A DNA stretch of 25,523 nucleotides from a virus. The stretch lies in IMG/VR virus record IMGVR_UViG_3300042934_000688, positions 1 to 25,523 of that record, one strand, 5' to 3'. The notes below the pieces were generated by a model, which was given only the letters and a program-made list of their open reading frames with translations, was not told the DNA's origin and ran no database searches. The position numbers were made by a program, and so were the translations under genes. This document shows, piece by piece, positions 1 through 7,143 of the stretch (position 1 is its first letter; the number at the start of each line of letters is the position of its first letter).

Positions 1-800
1 TAAGCTAGTCGATACTGTTCGATCTCGTTGCTTGCATCGCTAAGTGTGCGGTCATAGGCGTCAATCAGGCTTAATACCTTCTCTGCATCGCCCTTTTGCT
101 CTTGATTGTTTGGAACGCCAAACAAAGGGTTATAGTCAAATAGGTGTTCCTTTTGGTCTTTAAGCTGTAATCCGTCTGATTCATCATCAAAATAGTAGAC
201 ATCTGTTTCGTCGTAGAACTCCACATAAAGGTGTGATCCTTTGTCGGCATCATCCAATCGGTAATAGTAGAGTGAGTAATCCGGATGTGTGATGTCCTTG
301 CCGATGAATACCACATGCCAAGGCTCGATGTCCTCAATGTTCGGCTTACCTTCTGTGTCGATATAAGCAAGACGCGCCGCATATCCACAGATCGCCGCAT
401 ACTTTCCACATTCAGCATCTTGATCGGCTGAATTGCTCCGCAACAAAAAGTCTTGAATCTCCTGTTTCCACGTGTCCTTTGCGTTGTCTGCCCTATACGT
501 GATCGGATGACCAAACATATAGCCAACCTTGGTGTCAACTATCTCTGAATCAAAACTGTTATTGAGCATGTTATTTACTTTGTCATCAAGACGAAAGACG
601 TTTTTAGATGGCCCGGCTCCGTAATCGATCGGTGATCGATTAAAGATCTTCGGCCCGTCTTTCTGGTCAGCAATATAGCGATGATAAAGCCGCTTCATCC
701 GTTTATGATCGGCTTTGTGATCGCTGATGATTTCTTGTACTGTTTCAACCGTGATGCCATTTTCTTGAATTCTCTTGATATATTTAATAAATGGATTCAT
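1..800 (-). CDS. Phage portal protein, SPP1 Gp6-like (C-terminus outside window)
   Basis: The frame is open from an ATG at 800 to the window edge (266 codons), so only the N-terminal part is present. The protein begins MNPFIKYIKR and contains the stretch VDTKVGYMFGHPITY near residue 95, followed by an acidic Asp/Tyr-rich segment, as in SPP1 Gp6-type portals. Portals form the dodecameric channel at one capsid vertex through which DNA is packaged; the terminase docks on it. A strong AAGGAGG lies 7 bases before the ATG, and the start overlaps the end of terL by 17 bases, the usual terS-terL-portal order. The family call is from recognised sequence features, not from a search. A shorter open frame on the same strand at 71-538 is a shadow of this gene. 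Confidence 0.85.
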   Translation of the reverse strand, partial: MNPFIKYIKRIQENGITVETVQEIISDHKADHKRMKRLYHRYIADQKDGPKIFNRSPIDYGAGPSKNVFRLDDKVNNMLNNSFDSEIVDTKVGYMFGHPITYRADNAKDTWKQEIQDFLLRSNSADQDAECGKYAAICGYAARLAYIDTEGKPNIEDIEPWHVVFIGKDITHPDYSLYYYRLDDADKGSHLYVEFYDETDVYYFDDESDGLQLKDQKEHLFDYNPLFGVPNNQEQKGDAEKVLSLIDAYDRTLSDASNEIEQYRLA

Positions 801-2022
801 CGTTTTCCCTCCTTCCTATCCTGCGCTGTGCTGGACGATTATTCGTGTATATTCCGTATCTGAGAGCGTCGAGTACGTCGTCCCACAGCTTCACAGGTTC
901 GCCGGTCGTTTCGTTCCACACATACATATAAATTTCTTTTTTAAAACGCTGTACACGTTCATTGACGATAAATAGCTTGTTTTGTTTAAACAGTCGAGCG
1001 ACTTCTTCAATCCCTGCGATTCTCGACTTGTCTCCGTTAATTGCACGAATATGTTCCCGTCTTAACCGTTTAATGTGTTCTGGCCGCGCTGTATCGCAAT
1101 AAAAATGGATGTTGCCGTAGCGCTCTTTCACGCCCATTGCAACATCCACCCAATAATCAATTTCTTCATGCTGTTTTGCATGTTCTTCGATTAAATAAAA
1201 ATCTCCTTGATCATCTTCACCGATCACGACGATGGCGCCATAGTGCTCATAACCAAAATCGACACCAGCAAAATATTTTACAAAGTTTATATCTTTCAAC
1301 TTCGATTCGTTGACGTAATGAATTTTTTGATTGAAGTCCTTGTAGACAACGCCTTCAGCGGCGCACCAGACACCATTGATGTCGCGATCATAAAACATTC
1401 CGCTTGGTGTTGTGGCTTTTATGTTTTCCCTGTACCGTTCATTGAGAAATGTATTGTCATCAAGCACATAATGAAAATCAACAATGCTTTTATCTGGATT
1501 GTCAATGTAATCACGTTTCAACCAATGTTCTGGCTGATCCGGGTTGGTATCAATCAGAAGCCTTGCACCAGTCGCTGAACAGCGCGACTTAATTTCGTTG
1601 AATACTTCTTCGTTAGCCAATGACGCTTCGTTGACATATGCGCCATAAGCCGTCATACCACGAATACGGCTTAAATCATTGATCTTGCTGTGCCCGGTGC
1701 AGACAACAAGCACGCCGAATAACTTGAATCGGTTGTACTTGTCCATATGAAAGCCGATTCCGTACTTGTTAGTCAACTCAATCATGACGTTCTTCGCCAA
1801 GTTTCCCAAATTGGCACCAGCAAGAATATACTGTGGATTTTCTACTCCCTCATTTGTCGCTATTCGTTTGACACGCTTTAATTCATATAGGAATAGATCA
1901 TTGTCAACCACCGTTTTTCCCGTTCGCTTGGCGCCGTGATTAATCAGCATGAAAAAATCATGATTAAACGCATACCGGAGCACCTCTTGCTGTTTCGGCG
2001 TATATAGTTTATTCAGGCTCAT
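784..2022 (-). CDS. terL: Terminase large subunit, PBSX XtmB-like
   Basis: A 412-residue packaging motor. It hydrolyses ATP to translocate DNA into the prohead and cuts the concatemer. Walker A is GAKRTGKT (residues 30-37) and Walker B with the catalytic Glu is YVNEAS (Glu132). The coupling segment LIDTNPD follows at 156-162. The C-terminal RNase H-like nuclease domain has candidate metal-binding Asp residues in GVDFG (Asp255), YCDTA (Asp310) and DDVLDALRYG (381-390). I chose the ATG at 2022 rather than the upstream in-frame start at 2049 because AGGAGG sits 9 bases before it and the protein then starts MSLNKLYTPKQ, typical of the family. The start overlaps terS by 14 bases, consistent with translational coupling. 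Confidence 0.93.
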   Translation of the reverse strand: MSLNKLYTPKQQEVLRYAFNHDFFMLINHGAKRTGKTVVDNDLFLYELKRVKRIATNEGVENPQYILAGANLGNLAKNVMIELTNKYGIGFHMDKYNRFKLFGVLVVCTGHSKINDLSRIRGMTAYGAYVNEASLANEEVFNEIKSRCSATGARLLIDTNPDQPEHWLKRDYIDNPDKSIVDFHYVLDDNTFLNERYRENIKATTPSGMFYDRDINGVWCAAEGVVYKDFNQKIHYVNESKLKDINFVKYFAGVDFGYEHYGAIVVIGEDDQGDFYLIEEHAKQHEEIDYWVDVAMGVKERYGNIHFYCDTARPEHIKRLRREHIRAINGDKSRIAGIEEVARLFKQNKLFIVNERVQRFKKEIYMYVWNETTGEPVKLWDDVLDALRYGIYTNNRPAQRRIGRRENDESIY

Positions 2023-2755
2023 TAGTGAACGCCTCCTCGAGCTTGTCAAGGAGATTTCCTAGCTTGTCCTCTGTCTTTGCTCCGGTATCCGTTGTAGCCC
2101 GTATCTGGTCAATACGAGCCTGAACAAGTTCAAGCTTATGATGACGTTCGTCAAATTCGTCAGTGATCTGTAAGAACTGTCTAATGGATGTCCTTAACTC
2201 ACTAATCGCTCTGCTTTGAGCATTTAAAAAAGCTGCCTGTTTTTCATAGGCGAACCTTACTTCGTATTTATCAGCACCAGAATCACCCCATCCAGATTGG
2301 CTTTGCTCCTTAGATAAGTCATCAGCATTATTCACAAGCATAATTTTCTGTGAACGAATGATTGCAGTGTACTGAATAACAATTTGATCCCAAAGCAAAT
2401 CCTCTGGTTTTCTTCCAGCGATTGTTTCCATAATCTCTTTATATTCTTCCGGCAGATACTTGGAAAGAAAGCCGAATTTCTCAGCAGCTTTGTTCCGTTT
2501 GGCAAATTGGTTTTTCGGGTTATGGTTGCCACTTCTCTTGCTCGGCGCACGTGCCTGCTTCTTACCTTTCTGTTTCGGAGTACTCCGTTTATCCGTTTGG
2601 AGTACTCCGTTCCAATTGTCTTTTGACTTCCATCCTCCAATTGTCTTTTCGGGGACTTCTAACTGTCTTGCTATCTCACGATTCGTGATCTCGCCTTTAC
2701 ATTCTTTCCACATCTTAAAGGCTTCATCACGCCGGGGATCTCTTTTCCTTGGCAT
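2009..2755 (-). CDS. terS: Terminase small subunit, PBSX XtmA-like
   Basis: A 248-residue DNA-recognition subunit of the terminase. Residues 8-48 (RRDEAFKMWKECKGEITNRE onward, ending in GGWKSKDNW) form the helix-turn-helix seen in the XtmA family. A basic, Lys/Arg-rich linker follows (about 55-90), and the C-terminal half is helical and suited to oligomerisation and TerL contact. It binds the packaging site and recruits TerL. It is the first large gene of the late operon, and the next gene overlaps it. GGAGGTG is about 12 bases upstream of the ATG, rather distant, but a stop in the same frame directly upstream leaves no better start. Confidence 0.88.
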   Translation of the reverse strand: MPRKRDPRRDEAFKMWKECKGEITNREIARQLEVPEKTIGGWKSKDNWNGVLQTDKRSTPKQKGKKQARAPSKRSGNHNPKNQFAKRNKAAEKFGFLSKYLPEEYKEIMETIAGRKPEDLLWDQIVIQYTAIIRSQKIMLVNNADDLSKEQSQSGWGDSGADKYEVRFAYEKQAAFLNAQSRAISELRTSIRQFLQITDEFDERHHKLELVQARIDQIRATTDTGAKTEDKLGNLLDKLEEAFTNEPE

Positions 2756-2790
2756 TACATGTCACCACACCTCCATGATCGGATTGATGA

Positions 2791-3057
2791 TTATTTCAAG
2801 TTGTTCACGCCAGCATTAAAATAGATGTTCAGTGATACACCGACGATCATCAGTAAAATTCCAATTGCAATAAGCGTCAGCTTCAACCATACTTCAAGTT
2901 GAACAGTCAACGGAGAAAGTATTAATGCTGTTCCTAATGGAATCAAGACTATTGATATCATGAACACAATTAATAGCATCATTGTCTTTTCTCTGCTTTC
3001 CATCCATTCTTCTTCACACACCTCAGGAACGGGCACAGCCCTTCCCGATCCAACCAT
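2791..3057 (-). CDS. Small membrane protein, two predicted transmembrane helices
   Basis: An 88-residue protein of unknown function. It has a short hydrophilic N-terminus ending in ESREK, then two hydrophobic stretches, roughly residues 27-48 (MMLLIVFMISIVLIPLGTAL) and 57-80 (VWLKLTLIAIGILLMIVGVS), joined by a short loop. Two-helix topology resembles phage holin-like or superinfection-exclusion proteins, but nothing diagnostic is visible and its place before terS is not a lysis locus. Starts are possible at 3063 or 3057. The latter is better spaced from AAAGG. A start at 3003 (MESREKT) is also possible. It lies between a 35-residue membrane peptide and terS, downstream of the late promoter/terminator. 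Confidence 0.65.
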   Translation of the reverse strand: MVGSGRAVPVPEVCEEEWMESREKTMMLLIVFMISIVLIPLGTALILSPLTVQLEVWLKLTLIAIGILLMIVGVSLNIYFNAGVNNLK

Positions 3058-3078
3058 ATACATCCTTTACAGCCATGC

Positions 3079-3186
3079 TCAGGGTCTTTTATTTTCATTT
3101 CTCTGTCCTACAATTCCGGATACACATAAAAATATCCAAGTGATATAAAGTAGCGTTAGCCACGGGTGATCATAAATGGGTTCCAT
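3079..3186 (-). CDS. 35-residue putative membrane peptide
   Basis: ATG at 3186 is preceded by AGGTG at 9-base spacing and opens a 35-codon frame, starting MEPIYDHPWLTLLYITWIFL and ending in NENKRP. It has one hydrophobic segment (about residues 9-27) with a basic C-terminal tail. It is the first open frame after the terminator at 3204-3237 and precedes the two-helix membrane protein. No family is recognised. It is supported only by the ribosome binding site, its hydrophobic pattern and its position. Confidence 0.45.
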   Translation of the reverse strand: MEPIYDHPWLTLLYITWIFLCVSGIVGQRNENKRP

Positions 3187-3203
3187 CTTTATCAGCACCT
3201 TTG

Positions 3204-3237
3204 TATAAAATAAAAGGACACCCGAATAGGTGTCCTT
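3204..3237 (-). terminator. Rho-independent terminator before the late genes
   Basis: A perfect 9-bp stem (AAGGACACC at 3214-3222 with GGTGTCCTT at 3229-3237, loop CGAATA) is followed on the minus strand by TTTTATTTTAT. It would stop leftward transcription coming from the early operon, and also any transcript starting at the promoter just upstream (near 3258), before the packaging genes. Confidence 0.85.
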
Positions 3238-3257
3238 GTCCGTTCATATAATTCTCA

Positions 3258-3320
3258 CAATACAATCATAACAGGTTTTTCTTGCCATTAAGGTTCAACA
3301 TGAGACCGTTAATGGTTCAA
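3258..3320 (-). promoter_or_regulatory. Putative late-operon promoter with 22-bp-spaced direct repeats
   Basis: On the minus strand an extended -10, TGTTATGAT (3265-3273), lies downstream of two TTGAACC repeats (complement of 3314-3320 and 3292-3298), exactly 22 bp apart, about two helical turns. An inverted pair, CCATTAA/TTAATGG (3285-3291, 3309-3315), overlaps them. No good -35 box is present at 17 bp, which fits an activator-dependent promoter. ArpU, encoded just upstream, is the obvious candidate activator. The predicted start near 3258 is only about 20 bases before the terminator stem. Confidence 0.5.
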
Positions 3321-3327
3321 AAAAGTG

Positions 3328-3519
3328 TCATTTTTCTTCATATGCTTTTATAAGGCATGTATAAACAATGATATTCTGCATTGGAGATACCACAGGCTTA
3401 TAATCCAATTCAATGCCCCAACCATTATTCTGAAATTCACCAGATATTCTTGTTACTTGTTTTACAAACCATTCTGGATCATCAGATTTTATAAGCTCTA
3501 ATCGTTTATACCCTCTCAC
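3328..3519 (-). CDS. Short conserved-type phage protein, weakly Cse60-like
   Basis: A 63-residue protein starting at a GTG that overlaps the arpU stop (GTGA), with GAGGG 7 bases upstream. The pattern is charged with beta-strand-like hydrophobic residues near the end (ELDYKPVVSPMQNIIVYTCL). The length and layout recall the small Cse60-type proteins of Bacillus, which are of unknown role, but the similarity is only by eye. It is the last gene of the early operon before the terminator at 3204-3237. Confidence 0.6.
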   Translation of the reverse strand: MRGYKRLELIKSDDPEWFVKQVTRISGEFQNNGWGIELDYKPVVSPMQNIIVYTCLIKAYEEK

Positions 3520-3974
3520 GCGTATTCCCTCACTTCCTGATATTCTTCCATCTTCAGCGATACAGCCATCTTCACGAGAATAATTTTCTTCTTACGCTTG
3601 TACGTCGATGCGCTCATTCCCATGTTGATGTACGTCATCTTATCGTTCCAATCGGTCGGTGCCATGTAGCGCGCAATAATCAATTCTTGTTCCTCTGGAT
3701 ACAGTTGACTTTTCGCGTATTCTACTTTCTCTATAATTGCCTTCCTACGTGCCCTCTCGTCCACGTTATGTGCCGCACAGCTTTCTGTATCTGAATGATA
3801 ACCATTCGTCGCAGACGGCGGTGTGAGACTCCACGAGACAGTTATTTTCGGTTCTCTAATGTTCGGTTCACGCAGTCGCATCCATTGGTACTTCTCAAGC
3901 ATGGATTCCATTTTATTCTTTGTCTTTTTTATATCTATCTCTGGGAATAGTTCATATGCGGTTATCAGTTTCAT
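3516..3974 (-). CDS. ArpU-family late transcription regulator
   Basis: A 152-residue protein of the ArpU/RinA-type group. These proteins are usually encoded just before terS and switch on packaging and structural genes. The N-terminal half has a variable linker (about 50-75, with HSDTESCAAHNVDERAR). The C-terminal half (about 78-145) holds YAKSQLYPEEQELIIARYM followed by a sigma-region-4-like helix-turn-helix (INMGMSASTYKRKKKIILVKMA) that should bind DNA. GGAGGG lies 6-7 bases before the ATG. The position, last but one in the early operon and directly before the late promoter, supports the role. Activation of the 3258-3320 promoter is inferred. Confidence 0.82.
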   Translation of the reverse strand: MKLITAYELFPEIDIKKTKNKMESMLEKYQWMRLREPNIREPKITVSWSLTPPSATNGYHSDTESCAAHNVDERARRKAIIEKVEYAKSQLYPEEQELIIARYMAPTDWNDKMTYINMGMSASTYKRKKKIILVKMAVSLKMEEYQEVREYA

Positions 3975-3990
3975 GGTTATCCCTCCATTA

Positions 3991-4040
3991 TGTTAAAATA
4001 GTCGTATCAGCTACGGTCGGAGGGATCCGATCTTTTTTAT
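3991..4040 (+). ncRNA. Plus-strand mini-transcript cassette a
   Basis: An extended -10, TGTTAAAAT (3991-3999), points rightward, against the operon. It is followed by a 7-bp stem with one G-U pair (GGTCGGA 4015-4021, TCCGATC 4026-4032, loop GGGA) and TTTTTTATTT. The predicted RNA is only about 35 bases. It lies between arpU and the DUF1653 gene; the T-run overlaps the 3' end of the latter. No -35 box is seen. Confidence 0.4.
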
Positions 4041-4243
4041 TTGTAAAATTCACCGAGAAGTTGAAACCTGTCTACTTCTTGTCCGTTGACATTCACTTTT
4101 TCAAGAAACATTTTTGTTGGTCGGCACCACAGTTTTCCGTCTGTTCCTTCATACACAACAAGATCTTCCTCTGTCTCTGTGCGTTTTGCCATCCCAACAA
4201 CATTGTATATGCCGCCTTTGTAGTGCCTGTATATTTGTCCCAT
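4037..4243 (-). CDS. DUF1653 family protein
   Basis: A 68-residue protein that is essentially one DUF1653 domain. It begins with the hallmark IYRHYKGGIYNVVGMAKRTE, then LVVYEGTDGKLWCRPTKMF and a C-terminal DRFQLL. The biochemical role of the family is unknown. Members are small beta-rich proteins found both in phages and as stand-alone bacterial proteins. AAGGAGAG lies about 6 bases before the ATG. Its start codon is followed upstream by an intergenic gap containing mini-transcript cassette b. Confidence 0.85.
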   Translation of the reverse strand: MGQIYRHYKGGIYNVVGMAKRTETEEDLVVYEGTDGKLWCRPTKMFLEKVNVNGQEVDRFQLLGEFYK

Positions 4244-4325
4244 CCTTATCTCTCCTTCTCCATACTGTCAAAACACCAAAAACCCTTATACATCAAGCCG
4301 CCGGCAGTCGTCTCTTGACAACATG

Positions 4326-4386
4326 TGGTATAATGATCAATTTCACAGTAGCGTCGGACTATGCAGTAACCTTTTCCTTTTTTAAT
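4326..4386 (+). ncRNA. Plus-strand mini-transcript cassette b
   Basis: A perfect extended -10, TGGTATAAT (4326-4334), is followed by a weak bulged hairpin (GGACT 4356-4360, loop ATGC, AGTaaCC 4365-4371) and CCTTTTCCTTTTTT. The TTGACA at 4315-4320 is only 8 bases from the -10, too close to be its -35. The hairpin is weaker than in the other four cassettes, so termination is doubtful and some RNA could run antisense into the gene at 4359-4874. Confidence 0.35.
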
Positions 4387-4874
4387 TCCGCTTTGATTGC
4401 ATCTCTTAAGCGTGGCATCAATTCATCGCGAAGACGACGTACACTTATTGGAAGATCGTAAACAAGCATTTCAAACGCGTCCGTGAATGTTGTATTTTCA
4501 ATCCATTCATTTTCGTTGTCTTCGTCAGACAATCTATTTATCAAATCCCATTCGCTGCTTGCCTCGTCTTCAGTAAGACTGTCCTCATGACGTAAGCGTA
4601 GAATCCATTCTTTTATATTTTTAACGGTAGCCGTCCAATCCAATTCAAAACTATTACCGTTCGTAAAGTAAAGTTTTCGAACATGGTAATCAAAGGATTC
4701 ATCGAGGAAAAATTCTCGAAAATCGTTTTTTCCAGTTGTTCCCCAACGAAACGCATAGTTTCCAAAGTCAGTGACACACGAAAAAAATCCCGTACTATCA
4801 AGTAAAAATATTCCCCATCCGTCTAATCCATCTTTATCGGGCGGTATTGAATATCTCCAAAATTTAATTGACAA
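4359..4874 (-). CDS. Hypothetical phage protein
   Basis: A 171-residue acidic protein of unknown function. The N-terminal half is aromatic and probably beta-rich, with GWGIFLLDSTGFFSCVTDFG at about 20-39 and YAFRWG after it, a pattern I associate with an unnamed phage family. The C-terminal half is helical and charged, ending KAELKKEKVTA. GGAGAGG lies about 9-10 bases upstream of the ATG. It is a member of the early operon, upstream of DUF1653 in transcription order in the minus direction. No catalytic motif is visible. Confidence 0.7.
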   Translation of the reverse strand: MSIKFWRYSIPPDKDGLDGWGIFLLDSTGFFSCVTDFGNYAFRWGTTGKNDFREFFLDESFDYHVRKLYFTNGNSFELDWTATVKNIKEWILRLRHEDSLTEDEASSEWDLINRLSDEDNENEWIENTTFTDAFEMLVYDLPISVRRLRDELMPRLRDAIKAELKKEKVTA

Positions 4875-4937
4875 TTTGAACCTCTCCTTTACTTCACATT
4901 AGCTGTCACCTGCTTTGGTGTAGAGTCGGACTGCGAA

Positions 4938-5252
4938 TTACTTATTTTGTGATAACAAATCAGTAGTGGCAATAACACCAAGCAAAAAATCTGAACTAAA
5001 CTTAATCGCAACAAAATCTTTTTCGTGTATTTCGCCCGTTGAAAGTGATTTATCAACTGCAATTTTTATAATTAATTCCTCTACTTCATCACTAACTATA
5101 TTTTCATCGAATTTTGTATAGCCAAAGTCCTTGCCATGTTCAATAAATCCATAAGTGCCATTATCATTATTGTATAGATTTACTGCTAGACCTTTCATTC
5201 TTCCATTACTACTTGCTCCATATGATCTAAACTTAAATCCTTTATATTCCAT
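4938..5252 (-). CDS. Hypothetical phage protein
   Basis: A 104-residue protein with no recognised family. The N-terminus (MEYKGFKFRSYGASSNGRMK) looks beta-rich; the middle is acidic. The C-terminus contains a hydrophobic strand (DFLLGVIATTDLL). GGAG is present 10-13 bases before the ATG. It sits in the early operon among other short genes. The flanks share the short repeat ATTAGCTGTC (near 4900 and 5276), a possible trace of gene-cassette exchange. Confidence 0.6.
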   Translation of the reverse strand: MEYKGFKFRSYGASSNGRMKGLAVNLYNNDNGTYGFIEHGKDFGYTKFDENIVSDEVEELIIKIAVDKSLSTGEIHEKDFVAIKFSSDFLLGVIATTDLLSQNK

Positions 5253-5284
5253 TCTTCTTCTCCTTTCTATGTCATATTAGCTGT

Positions 5285-5413
5285 CTACTGTTTAACTTCC
5301 TTCCACCCGTCTGCCTTCATCCGCTCAACAATCCTCTGCTTGTTTGGCTCGTAACTCCAAACTTTGTGCCGTCCTTCTTTCCGGTAAAGCATGACCCAAC
5401 TTTTCCATGTCAT
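5285..5413 (-). CDS. 42-residue hypothetical protein
   Basis: ATG at 5413 follows GAGGTG at 5-base spacing and opens a 42-codon frame beginning MTWKSWVMLYRKEGRHKVWS and ending GWKEVKQ. It is Trp-rich and basic. The ribosome binding site, the close spacing to the neighbouring stop at 5423 and the filling of an otherwise empty 170-base gap support it as real. No function can be assigned. Confidence 0.55.
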   Translation of the reverse strand: MTWKSWVMLYRKEGRHKVWSYEPNKQRIVERMKADGWKEVKQ

Positions 5414-5422
5414 GTGATCACC

Positions 5423-5614
5423 TCATATTGGAAATTTTTGAATGCTAATCAGTGCTAATGTACGAAAGTCGCCATTTTCTCTTATTGTTTTTTCTACATC
5501 TCTTATTCCATCCAAATTTTTAATTTCACTTTTGCAGGTCACTGCAACATTACCAAAAAACGAATTACCGTTTTTATCAGTACCAGAGTACGAAACAAAA
5601 TAGTCTTTTTTCAT
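5423..5614 (-). CDS. Hypothetical phage protein
   Basis: A 63-residue protein. Its ATG overlaps the rusA stop as ATGA, implying coupled translation. The N-terminus (MKKDYFVSYSGTDKNGNSFF) is polar and probably beta-hairpin forming. The end is IRENGDFRTLALISIQKF. Small proteins with this layout recur in early regions of Bacillales phages, but I know no function. It is co-transcribed with rusA. Confidence 0.65.
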   Translation of the reverse strand: MKKDYFVSYSGTDKNGNSFFGNVAVTCKSEIKNLDGIRDVEKTIRENGDFRTLALISIQKFPI

Positions 5615-6039
5615 ATCGTCATCACCTCGTCTAGTTCAAATATTTTCGCTTCAATTCGTGGATCGTCGCTGTAATATTCTTTGGCGTTCAGCTCCACAAT
5701 CTGATTGTCATCTTCCCAAACAATTCCATTCATTGCATCGAGAATCAGCTTAATTTTGTTGTCGATATCCGGCTTAACCGTCGGACGAATGATTCCCTTC
5801 GCTTTAGCTTCTCTCTCCTTCTTGCTAAGGCTCTTTTGCATCTTTCGATAGATTGTAAGGTTAACGCTGATTGCTCCTGTAAGAGGCTTCTCACGCGTCA
5901 GAAAACGAATGAGCTTTTGCAGGTCTTTCTTCTCTTTGGCATTCGGATTGTAGGTCGTTGTCTTACGTGTAAACTTATTTGTTACAGTTCGCGGTCGTCC
6001 CTGTCCGTGATAGTCCCCTGGTATGATTAATTCAATCAC
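5611..6039 (-). CDS. rusA: RusA-family Holliday junction resolvase
   Basis: A 142-residue RusA-type endonuclease. The family forms dimers that cut four-way DNA junctions, which clears recombination and replication branches before packaging. The diagnostic block KPDIDNKIKLILDAMNG, followed by VWEDDNQIVEL, supplies the acidic catalytic residues (about Asp91, Asp93 and Asp110/111). The N-terminus has PGDYHGQGRPR, usual for the family. I chose GTG at 6039, which overlaps the previous stop (GTGA) and has AAGGAG at good spacing, over the GTG at 6048, which is too close to the ribosome binding site. It works with the Sak4/DUF669 recombination genes of the same operon. Confidence 0.9.
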   Translation of the reverse strand: MIELIIPGDYHGQGRPRTVTNKFTRKTTTYNPNAKEKKDLQKLIRFLTREKPLTGAISVNLTIYRKMQKSLSKKEREAKAKGIIRPTVKPDIDNKIKLILDAMNGIVWEDDNQIVELNAKEYYSDDPRIEAKIFELDEVMTI

Positions 6040-6350
6040 TGAATCCACTCCTTTTGACGCAGACGTTCAGGATACATTACCTTTCCAGCAGGACCGTATT
6101 TCTTGTGGCATTCGTCCAGATCCATAAAATAGATTTTAACTTCACCGTTTGCCTTGCTGTGATGGCGCTCAAATGGTCGTTTCTTCGGCCGTCTGTTCTC
6201 TCCCTTCGGCGTGCTCACTGCTTCCTCAAGTGTCCAGTGCTGCACGAGCACACGGTTTCCGATATTGTTCTTTGTTAATCCGTTTTTCTCACATTGCATC
6301 AGTAGTTCACCGTCAATACGTTGTCCACGTACATAAAATGGTTTTAGCAT
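6036..6350 (-). CDS. Hypothetical phage protein with possible DNA-binding repeat
   Basis: A 104-residue basic protein. Residues 23-48 (EKNGLTKNNIGNRVLVQHWT, then LEEAVSTPKG) match the short repeat seen in phage and adhesin-associated DNA-binding modules: a conserved Asn, an Arg-Val pair, Trp-x-x-Glu-Glu-Ala. It is followed by a strongly basic linker (NRRPKKRPFERHHSK). This suggests nucleic-acid binding but is not proof. The start overlaps the dUTPase stop (TGATG), and the stop overlaps the rusA start. Confidence 0.65.
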   Translation of the reverse strand: MLKPFYVRGQRIDGELLMQCEKNGLTKNNIGNRVLVQHWTLEEAVSTPKGENRRPKKRPFERHHSKANGEVKIYFMDLDECHKKYGPAGKVMYPERLRQKEWIQ

Positions 6351-6841
6351 CAGTAGTTTGCCTCCCAGCGCTTGTGATTTTTCTCGTGCTTTGCAAAATA
6401 AGCAGCTTCGATCTGATCATCAGTGATTCCTAGTGAGTATCCGAGTTTGATAAACTCTGTAAACAGTGTGATGTACGATGAATAGTCTTGGGTGTATGTA
6501 AAATCTGCGATGGATTCAAATACTTTGTTTAACTGTTGCATGATTGATCTTTCAACCAAACTTTCCGGATAAATTCCGATTGGATAATATCCGAACGCAT
6601 TACCTAAACTCAAAATGAAGTGAAGTCCGTCTGAATGCTCCTCAACGACCTTATTACGGTCAATACATGAATGCTCTTTCCAATATTTCCAATGTGGCTG
6701 AACCTCTTGAGCAAGTTCACCGACTTCGACGAACAGAGCTAGGATCTGATTTTGGATTATGTCCTCATGTTTGATGTCTTTCTTCGCAAAGAGATAACTA
6801 TCCAGTTCCTCTTGTTCTTTAAACAAGTTTGGTAGATTCAT
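6350..6841 (-). CDS. Dimeric (all-alpha) dUTPase
   Basis: A 163-residue dUTP diphosphatase of the dimeric MazG-like fold (dUTPase_2). It hydrolyses dUTP to dUMP and PPi, limiting uracil in phage DNA and feeding dTMP synthesis. The metal-binding motif VEVGELAQE is at about 38-46 and the second motif, VVEEHSDGLHF, at about 65-75. The C-terminal KHEKNHKRWEANY is also typical of the family. The ATG overlaps the preceding stop, and AGAG lies upstream. It belongs to the nucleotide/DNA metabolism part of the early operon. Confidence 0.88.
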   Translation of the reverse strand: MNLPNLFKEQEELDSYLFAKKDIKHEDIIQNQILALFVEVGELAQEVQPHWKYWKEHSCIDRNKVVEEHSDGLHFILSLGNAFGYYPIGIYPESLVERSIMQQLNKVFESIADFTYTQDYSSYITLFTEFIKLGYSLGITDDQIEAAYFAKHEKNHKRWEANY

Positions 6842-7143
6842 TGTTTATCGCTCTCCTTCTGTGCATCAATGGCTTCTTCAATCTTGTCAGGAGCGATTAA
6901 ATACAATATGTCTAAAAGTGCTTGGTTTGTGTTATTATCATCTCTCAACTGATCGTTCACTGCAGCTAGGTGTACCGCTCGTTTTTCGTACATTTTCACG
7001 CGATCAACTAAGCGATTATTATCTGCTCTCAACTGCTCAATCTCACCTACTGCCCACTCACCATCCGAATGTCTCAGGATAACAGCAGGACTTTTCTTGT
7101 ATTCCTCTAGCTTTTGTTTGATGTAGTCTAGGCGATCAGGCAT
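6838..7143 (-). CDS. Coiled-coil hypothetical protein
   Basis: A 101-residue protein. From about residue 40 it has heptad-like runs (EIEQLRADNNRLVDRVKMYE, then AVNDQLRDDNNTNQALLDIL) predicting a parallel coiled coil. The N-terminus is MPDRLDYIKQKLEEYKKSP. ATG at 7143 has AGGTGAT upstream and is preferred over GTG at 7152. The stop overlaps the dUTPase start (ATGA). Function unknown. Dimerisation is the only role the sequence suggests. Confidence 0.65.
   Translation of the reverse strand: MPDRLDYIKQKLEEYKKSPAVILRHSDGEWAVGEIEQLRADNNRLVDRVKMYEKRAVHLAAVNDQLRDDNNTNQALLDILYLIAPDKIEEAIDAQKESDKQ

Noticed and set aside
71-538. 155-codon minus-strand frame
   Set aside because: It is in a different frame inside the portal gene, whose true frame is open from 800 to the window edge and has a perfect ribosome binding site and recognisable protein.
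4315-4334. TTGACA followed by TATAAT taken as a full sigma-A promoter
   Set aside because: Only 8 bases separate the hexamers, far too few; the -10 may still act as an extended -10 element.
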